Shown: positions 58,098-64,000 of the stretch, piece by piece | Position numbering within the stretch: position 1 is the first letter of the stretch | How the letters are laid out: each line of letters opens with the position of its first letter | Origin: Euglena gracilis | Taxonomy: Eukaryota > Euglenida > Euglenophyceae > Euglenales | Direction: 5' to 3' | Length of the DNA: 64,000 nt | NCBI GenBank assembly: GCA_039621445.1 | Contig: CP154954.1 | Coordinates: 73,598,308 to 73,662,307, forward strand | Position numbers and translations under genes: made by a program | Notes under the pieces: model-generated | What the model was told of the DNA's origin: nothing | Databases searched by the model: none | Seen by the model: only the letters and a program-made list of their open reading frames with translations

Positions 58098-58237
58098 GCC
58101 CACTTGCCCGCGCCCTCCCCGGGTGGCGGACCCCGAGGAGCCGGTCCGTCGGCGCTGAGCCCGGCGGCCTGGCCGGCCATGACCGGCAACCGTCGTACCT
58201 CGGCGCCGACAAGCTGGCGGCCACCGCCTGCGCCCCG
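58098..58237 (+). CDS. Pro/Gly/Ser-rich linker exon
   Basis: The acceptor GGCTGTCCAG and donor CCCCG-GTGTGT bound an open frame, AHLPAPSPGGGPRGAGPS then ALSPAAWPAMTGNRRTSAP. Composition is like the other linkers. The GC-rich region continues to about 58340, so the exon may be longer. Confidence 0.45.
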
Positions 58238-59146
58238 GTGTGTCCGCGTGGCCGTGGCGTTGGGGTCACGCGGAGCCCAACGTGTGACTCGGTGGCGGTC
58301 GGGTCCTCCACGCGGTCGCACCTCTGCCGTCCAGGGAGTTTTGCCCCTTCTCTTTAAAGGTTGGTGACCCGGGGGAGGAAGGAGGTGGGTTGGTGCGTTG
58401 GAGTCCTGCTCCTCCCCCCTCCCCCCCAGGCCGGGGGTGGTGAAGATTTGGGCCGAGTGGGTGCCTCCTGCAGTCGGTCCAAAGTGGTTCCTCCAATACC
58501 CAAAGTGGTTCCTCCAATACCCACCCCCCCAGGGGGTGGATGCCGCACCGCTCCCCTGCCTGGGTCGGCACAACCATGAATCGGTTGGGACAGAATGCTG
58601 AAAGGGAATCCCGTGCCACTTCATTTTCTTTTGGACTTTCAAATAACAAGTGTATAAATATAATAATACATGTGCCTGTTGCTTCCTCTGGTTTTCACCC
58701 CACCTCCAGCTGCGCTGTACCTCATGAATCTCTGGCGAAGTTCTGAATCTCACATTTTCCGTCCTACTTCTCTTCCCTTTCAGCTCAAAGCGGAGGAAGC
58801 TCCCCCTGGCTACCATTTCGCCCCTGCCGCGGGGGGGCTTGGGCATGTCCGCGCATTCACCAAATGGACACTAGGGCACAGTGTGACCGTGAACGGCGTT
58901 GAATTTTCTGTTTCAATTCATGGCAGGTGTATGCCGACCTTTGTTTCCATTCTGGACTCTTCTGGATCCTCCCCCCAACCCTCTCCATGGTGTGTGTATT
59001 GAAATTTTTTTGTGTATCGGTGTGTATCGGCAATATTTGTGCATTGGTGTGCATTGGCAAAAACATTTCCGGTGTGCAACTTGGACACCCATTGCGGAGC
59101 GGCCTTGCTTGTGCCTCAAACCGCCCTGCCCCCCGACTACCCACAG

Positions 59147-59270
59147 TGGCCGGGATCCGCCGACCCCAAGGCGGCCGCCAACCCCAAGGGCGGCAGCTCC
59201 CCTACCCTGCCGACGGCCCGCCCCCCGCCGCACAGGGCGTGGGGGCGGGCCAGCATTTTGCCGGCTGTGG
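59147..59270 (+). CDS. Pro/Ala-rich linker exon
   Basis: The acceptor GACTACCCACAG leads in phase 0 to WPGSADPKAAANPKGGSSP then TLPTARPPPHRAWGR. The donor is not clear; GTGGGG at 59268 is possible. Confidence 0.45.
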
Positions 59271-59429
59271 GGAGAATGGAAGCCGGCTGACGGAGGGGCC
59301 AGGCACGTGGAGGTGCCTCGCACTAATGGGGTTTATTTGAGGGTGGGTGAGTGCGGTGGGGCGGCTGGACCGCCCATTGGCTGCCCCTGCAGGGCTGCCC
59401 CTGCAGGGCTGCCCAACAGGGACGCGATT

Positions 59430-59640
59430 TTTGCTTTTCTTTTTTTGTTTAGGACCGTCCCTTGAGGACCGCCCTAATTGCTGGCCAAGGGCCAGCCTGG
59501 GGTTTGAAGGGGGTAAAAAAAAACACATTTTTTTTGATCCAGTGGTCCAAGGATGCCAGAAACCACTTTTTCCCCCAAAGTGGACCCATGTAGCCAAAAC
59601 ATGGCCATTTTTTGACCATTTTTCCAGTGGATGTTTCATC
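59430..59640. mobile_element. Decayed relative of the 62.8-kb hAT element
   Basis: GAGGACCGCCCT, GGTCCAAGGATGCCA and CATTTTTCC...TTTCAT follow the same order as inside 62805-63030. The TIRs are degraded. Confidence 0.5.
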
Positions 59641-59867
59641 GAATGTAAACCCCCTCCCCGGTGTGTGATTTGAGCACCCGAACTGGGGCCCCAGGGGGGG
59701 GTGTTATTTGGGGGGGTGTTATTTTTACATGGAAAACCAAAGGAAAACATGGGGGGACGTTATTTGGGCGCTCGAAATCGGCCCTTGAGGGGGGGTGTTA
59801 TTTGGGGGGGTTTACCAGAGCAGAAGCGTATTTTTGCTCAAGGACTGCCCCCCCCCCCCCCGTTGAA

Positions 59868-59935
59868 TGCGTCCCGCTGGCCTGGCTGCATCGGCCGACG
59901 CCTTCGCGTTGCCTGCGGGCGCCGAGGCACTCAAG
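59868..59935 (+). CDS. Candidate short Ala-rich exon end
   Basis: RPAGLAASADAFALPAG then AEALK is followed by the donor AAG-GTATCC. The 5' border is lost in a C run (59848-59861). Confidence 0.3.
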
Positions 59936-60239
59936 GTATCCCGGCTTCATTTGTGCACCCCTGTTTCGATCTTTTTACCGGCGCGGTGCATTTGCTGGCG
60001 CCTCCAAGAGGGGGACCCATCCCTGCTGGTCTGCAAGCCCTGGTTATAGAGCTCCGTTGCGCAGATCTGCAACGTTGATGAGGAGCTGATATGCTGGCTG
60101 GATTCCGTGGCACACTGGCTACAAGATTTTGCACTATAAAGTTGCAAAACTTTTTCTGTCGCATGTGAATTGACAACTTTATGTCATTTGTCAGACGTGT
60201 ATTTATACGCATGCATACTGTCTGATGTATATTTTTTTA

Positions 60240-60355
60240 TAATATATATATTATATTATTATATTATTATATTATTATTATTATATTATTATATTAGTAT
60301 ATTTTTTATAATATAATATATATAATATAATATAATATAACATATATATATATTC
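60240..60355. repeat. AT-rich TATTA/ATAT microsatellite
   Basis: Irregular TATTATTATATT and TATAATATAA repeats, then a short GTGTGT tail. Confidence 0.9.
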
Positions 60356-60574
60356 GTGTGTGTGTGTATGGGTATGTGTGTAATGTACATATACACATAT
60401 GTGTTTATGCACACACACAGCGCACACACACAGCAACGATACTGTGCGATAACTTTCCACTGGGTAAGCTCATACAACACAAGGCAAAAAGTCATGGCAC
60501 TTTCGGATGCATTATTCGTTGCAACAACAGGTGCCATCCACTGGGGTTGGATTGGCAACCAATTCCCCCCCCCC

Positions 60575-61110
60575 TCAATTTCCGCATTTTTTTGCAAATT
60601 TTCTGCAATTTCCGCAATTTTCCCGCAATTTTCCCACAATTTTCCCGCATTTTTTTCCTTTTTTTCCTGCAGTTTTTCTGCATGAACCTGAAACATAAGG
60701 TAAAATGAGTTCCGACCGTTCCTTGAACGTTTGACAAGGGCTCCCATGTGTTTTGTTTCACTATTTTTTTTTGCAAGTTTGCCGAAATTTGCTTTTTTCG
60801 CGAATTTCGTGAATTTGGCCAAAATTTGGCAATTTTTTGGCTTTTTTTTTTAGGTTTTCCCGATTTCTTATCGGAAATAATTTTGGTTTTGCCTGATACC
60901 AAAATTTTCGTCATTTTTTTTTGCCATTTTGGACTTTTTCACCCAAGAAATCCCAGATTTCAGAAATCACCGCCTTCTCAAAATCACAAAAATCATGTTT
61001 GAAATGTGAATAACAGCTCAAAACATTCACCAGTGCTGCAAAATGGAAAAAAAATGTGAAATTTTTCTACGTCCCCTCCAGCAGCTGAGCAGTGTACTTA
61101 TCCCCAAAAC
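60575..61110. repeat. Dispersed repeat B, copy 2
   Basis: Shares ordered landmarks with 43590-44420, including GTGAATAACAGCTCA and CCCCTCCAGC followed by AGTGTAC. Confidence 0.6.
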
Positions 61111-61855
61111 CGCAATTTCCGCAATTTTTCCGCAATTTGATGAACCCTCAATCTCAATGGTTTCTGGGGGAAGCATCCTAAGCTTTTGTTGTTTCGTTAA
61201 AGTCAAAAGAATTATCTTCACCCTGTGCCGTTTTAGTGCATGTTCCTTCCTTCTTTTTCAGCCTCTGATATCCGAGGCGTTGCAAGTGATCAAAAATGAA
61301 CTGACTGCCCATTTTCGACTTCATTGGGACACTCCGATGGGTGCCAGCAGGAGGTGCTGCTTAGTTAATAGGTTTGAAATATATTTTATTCATTTTACAT
61401 TATATGCATTACACATTACACATAACATATAATGCGCATATGCACAATATGCAATTGTACAATATGTACAGTATGCGCAATATGAACATGTACATATGTG
61501 CATAAAAGAATAGATGGATAGCTGTGGTTACAAGGGGGGGCGTGGGGGGTGGTCTGAACCCTCTGGTCCAGGAGGGGGGGGAACACCCCCCCACGTAAGC
61601 CCTATGCAACTTCTTTCTTTTGAACCCTGCCCGGCAGGTGGGGGGTCCATCTCCAGAGCCAAGGAAGACACCCCCACCTGGTCTCTGGCACGTTTCCGGT
61701 ACCAAACCCTGGGGACAAATATTGTGGAGGGAAAACCCCCAGATAAAAGAAAACCCTGTCAGTGCCGAACCACCTTGGGCTGCTGGAAATGTTAATGATG
61801 ATAAACAAAAGAGAAAATAATTGAAAATAAAACAACAAATAAATAAACAAAACAA
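61111..61855. other. Non-coding stretch
   Basis: AT-rich with ATGCRCAATATG-like alternations (61400-61500). No gene is supported. Confidence 0.4.
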
Positions 61856-61926
61856 AACAGAACAGAACAGAACAGAACAGAACAGAACAGAACAGAACAG
61901 AACAGAACAGAACAGAACAGAACAAA
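61850..61926. repeat. AACAG pentanucleotide microsatellite
   Basis: About 14 tandem AACAG units in an A-rich region. Confidence 0.95.
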
Positions 61927-62103
61927 ATAAAATAAAACTATTAAATTAAGATAAAACGAAACAAATAAGTATAATAAATAAATAATAACACAAATAATAA
62001 CAATAAAAGATGAATTATGGGTATGTTTTTGCATGACATGTTTGTGTGTACGCAAGCCTCCCCCAACGGTGCCAGTCCCGTCCCGCCCTCCGCCCTCCCG
62101 CAG

Positions 62104-62310
62104 GAGACCGCCACGCCGCGGCTGGGCGACCTGCCGCAGGGCAGCCTGGCGCTGTGGCGGAAGTGCGGCCGCTGCGAGGTGCTGAAGGAGGCCCTGGCCG
62201 ACTTCAACGGCAGCTTTGCCATGGTGTGCCGGGAGTGCCTCGGGGAGCCCGCCAAGCCCCCGGCCCGGGCCAAGCCGGCGCCCAGGGCCGCGGTCGGCGT
62301 CGCAGGAGAT
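62104..62310 (+). CDS. Finger exon 6
   Basis: The acceptor CCGCCCTCCCGCAG leads in phase 0 to ETATPRLGDLPQGSLAL, then WRKCGRCEVLKEALADF and NGSFAMVCREC, followed by a Pro/Ala/Lys-rich tail. The spacing is C-x2-C-x17-C-x2-C, one longer than most. GC3 is very high. The 3' border is uncertain (GTCGGC at 62293 or GTGGAA at 62314). Confidence 0.75.
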
Positions 62311-62489
62311 CCACGTGGAAGCGTGCATGGAACATGCCACCGCTGGTGGGGTGCTTGGGAGGTTTTCGGAGTGGCTTGCTGGTTTTGCTCCCCGTCCCAG
62401 GAGATGAGCCAAGAATGACCAATGTATATATATGACCAATCTCTATATATGACCAATGTATGTATATTTTTTATATACGTATGTACATA

Positions 62490-62490
62490 C

Positions 62491-62532
<42 letters not shown>
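62490..62532. repeat. AT microsatellite
   Basis: A run of TA repeats next to TATGTATG-type repeats. Confidence 0.9.
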
Positions 62533-62535
<3 letters not shown>

Positions 62536-62764
62536 ATTGTGTTATATTTATGTAAGGCAGCAAGATCTTCTTTTACGTACACATACACACATACATACAT
62601 ACCGGATGTCAGAAGTGATTTATTGGACTCCAAGAAAGCGACCTGTGAGGTTCCCTTTTGTCGAAGGCATGCCAAAGCTTTGGGAATGTTTGGTACAATT
62701 GGAGGTGGGGGGGTCAGGAATGTCAGTTTTTTTTTTGAAAGTCTGCCTGATGCTCACACTGAAA

Positions 62765-63080
62765 CAGGGCGGTCCTTAAGGGACGGAAAAGTTTTTTTTT
62801 TAATTTTCTTAAGGACCGCCCCCCTTTCGGCCAAAGGGCCGACCAAGGGCCGGACTGGGACTTGGACGGGGTCCAAAAATAAAAGTCCAAAAAGTACATT
62901 TTTTTGATGATTTGGGTGGATGGGCGATGGTCCAAGGCTGCCAAGAATCAGTTTTTTCCCCTTATGTCGACCTGTTGTTGCCGAAAAATGCCAAATTTAT
63001 TTGCCCATTTTCCTGTATATTTTCATTGAGTGTGCTGGGACAGCGGAGTTTTTTTCTTTATTTGCTTAAGGACCGCCCTG
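62765..63080. mobile_element. 316-bp hAT-type MITE
   Basis: Perfect 16-bp ends, CAGGGCGGTCCTTAAG and its reverse complement, and an exact 8-bp direct repeat CACTGAAA (62757-62764 and 63081-63088). CAGGG-type ends and the 8-bp duplication fit hAT. There is another CTTAAGGACCGCCC copy inside at about 62809. Non-coding. Confidence 0.9.
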
Positions 63081-63088
63081 CACTGAAA

Positions 63089-63750
63089 TGAAGAATAAAT
63101 ACATAAAACAGATGTGATAAAACCTGTGTTGTAAGTACCCTTGGTCAGATGTTTGGCAGACGGGGCATTGCGAATCTATTCACACGGAAGACCAATAGCA
63201 TTCCCGCAATATGAGGACCTCAGAACATGTTGATTTTATGACTTCTCCCCATGACCTCTTCCCACACATTACCGTCAGGATTTTGGCGTATTGCTCTCCT
63301 CCATAAAAATGGATGCCTTTTCGCCCATTTTCAAGAGCACAAACCTCATCCAAAGTCATTGCATCTGTGTGCCAGTTGGGCGGCACAGGAAGTCACAACC
63401 ACCGGAAGCGATGCCCGATTTGGCAAGCGGCAACGATGGGGGGAGGGTAATTCCAATGTTCGGTCTGTTTGGCGCGTGCCCGATCTGTGCACCAATTTTT
63501 GTTTGGAGCGTCGTTTTTATGGTATGTATATTTGCAAGGCACATGCAGGAATATGTACATAATTGTGCTTACATGAAAATGTCAGTGCACGTGTATATGC
63601 ACATGTTTATGCATCTATCCATTTGTACATGAAAATGTATAAGTATGTGAATTTGGATATTTAAATGCAGGTATATGCATGTGTACATGTGTATAGAACA
63701 AATGTTTGTGCACGTGAATATGGAGGTGTGTGCATCCATATGTATATGTA
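63089..63750. other. Stretch without a supported gene
   Basis: Open frames on both strands at 63180-63560 lack recognisable motifs. From about 63550 the DNA is ATG/TGCA-rich with alternating ATGTGTA words. Confidence 0.4.
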
Positions 63751-63754
63751 CATA

Positions 63755-63921
63755 CCTACCCCCCCCCCCCCGGGAAGCTGTCATGCCCGGGAATCTGTCA
63801 GGGTCCCGCCCGGGAAACTGTCAGGGTCCCTGGTGCTGGCCAACCTGTCAGTATAGGAAGTTGTCAGGGTCCCCGGTGCTGGCCAACCTGTCAGGCGACA
63901 GTTTCCCGGGGGGGGGGTAGG
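63755..63921. mobile_element. C-tract terminal-inverted-repeat MITE, TA-flanked
   Basis: The left end is CCTACC plus a C run then CGGGAAGCTGTC; the right end is GACAGTTTCCCG, a G run, then GGTAGG. TA flanks both sides (63753-63754 and 63922-63923). Inside are two roughly 45-bp tandem units containing GTTGTCAGGGTCC or ACTGTCAGGGTCC and GGTGCTGGCCAACCTGTCAG. Confidence 0.65.
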
Positions 63922-64000
63922 TACGGGTGCTGGTGTATGGATGCGCCACGTGTGCAGTACACCAGCACCATGTATGCAGACCGTAGCCGCGGCCCTGCCC

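Noticed and set aside
57959-58846. 295-residue minus-strand frame
   Set aside because: It is the shadow of a GC-rich plus-strand island and extends into AT-rich DNA without domain support.
61850-62439. 215-residue minus-strand frame over the finger exon at 62.1 kb
   Set aside because: It includes the AACAG microsatellite; the plus strand has the conserved finger and the acceptor.

Overview
The window looks like nuclear DNA of a repeat-rich, probably single-celled eukaryote (alga or other protist). Coding signal comes as short GC-rich islands with GT-AG splice borders. They sit in long T-rich, homopolymer-rich non-coding DNA. There are tRNA-like sequences with A and B boxes, hAT transposase fragments and many microsatellites. 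I see no operon, ribosome-binding site, rRNA or CRISPR array. I cannot name the species.

Left part (1-14 kb). A minus-strand gene runs off the left edge. It joins a coiled-coil/Gln-rich start to a Cys/His and nuclease-like tail of the kind found at the end of some non-LTR retrotransposon proteins. Then comes a dense mosaic of minisatellites (about 3.3, 4.9-5.6 and 6.3-7.0 kb) and transposons. The mosaic includes two hAT-type elements nested one in the other (7124-9514 and 7561-9021), each with an 8-bp target duplication. A two-exon plus-strand gene (9.9-11.06 kb) carries a frame break. A hAT transposase C-terminus lies on the minus strand at 12.7-13.0 kb.

Middle part (14.3-24 kb). A 7.4-kb island is bounded by inverted repeats of about 230 bp (14283-21704). 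It contains a 162-bp satellite, G-rich tandem units, a hAT fragment, a GTGAAGTTCAC-rich palindromic element, degenerate tRNA-like sequences and a tRNA-Leu(CAG)-like gene. Decayed hAT-like minus-strand fragments follow to 24 kb.

Right part (24.8-64 kb). About 20 exon-like islands all lie on the plus strand. Five intact or nearly intact islands encode the same small finger: a Trp, a CxxC pair, a conserved [K/H]-[D/E]-[A/S] step, usually a Phe, then a second CxxC. Two more are decayed or frame-shifted. The other islands encode Ser/Pro/Thr/Gly-rich linkers. The first five finger islands are spaced about 2.5-3.5 kb apart, which suggests tandem duplication. They may belong to one very large modular gene or to several genes; sequence alone cannot decide. 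Introns between them hold dispersed repeats and further transposons. Among these are hAT-type elements with 8-bp duplications (36129-36228, 62765-63080), a 298-bp near-perfect palindrome inside an AT microsatellite, and elements whose inverted ends contain long C homopolymers and are flanked by TA.

Exon borders are predictions from splice-site patterns and reading frame. No alignment or expression data were available.
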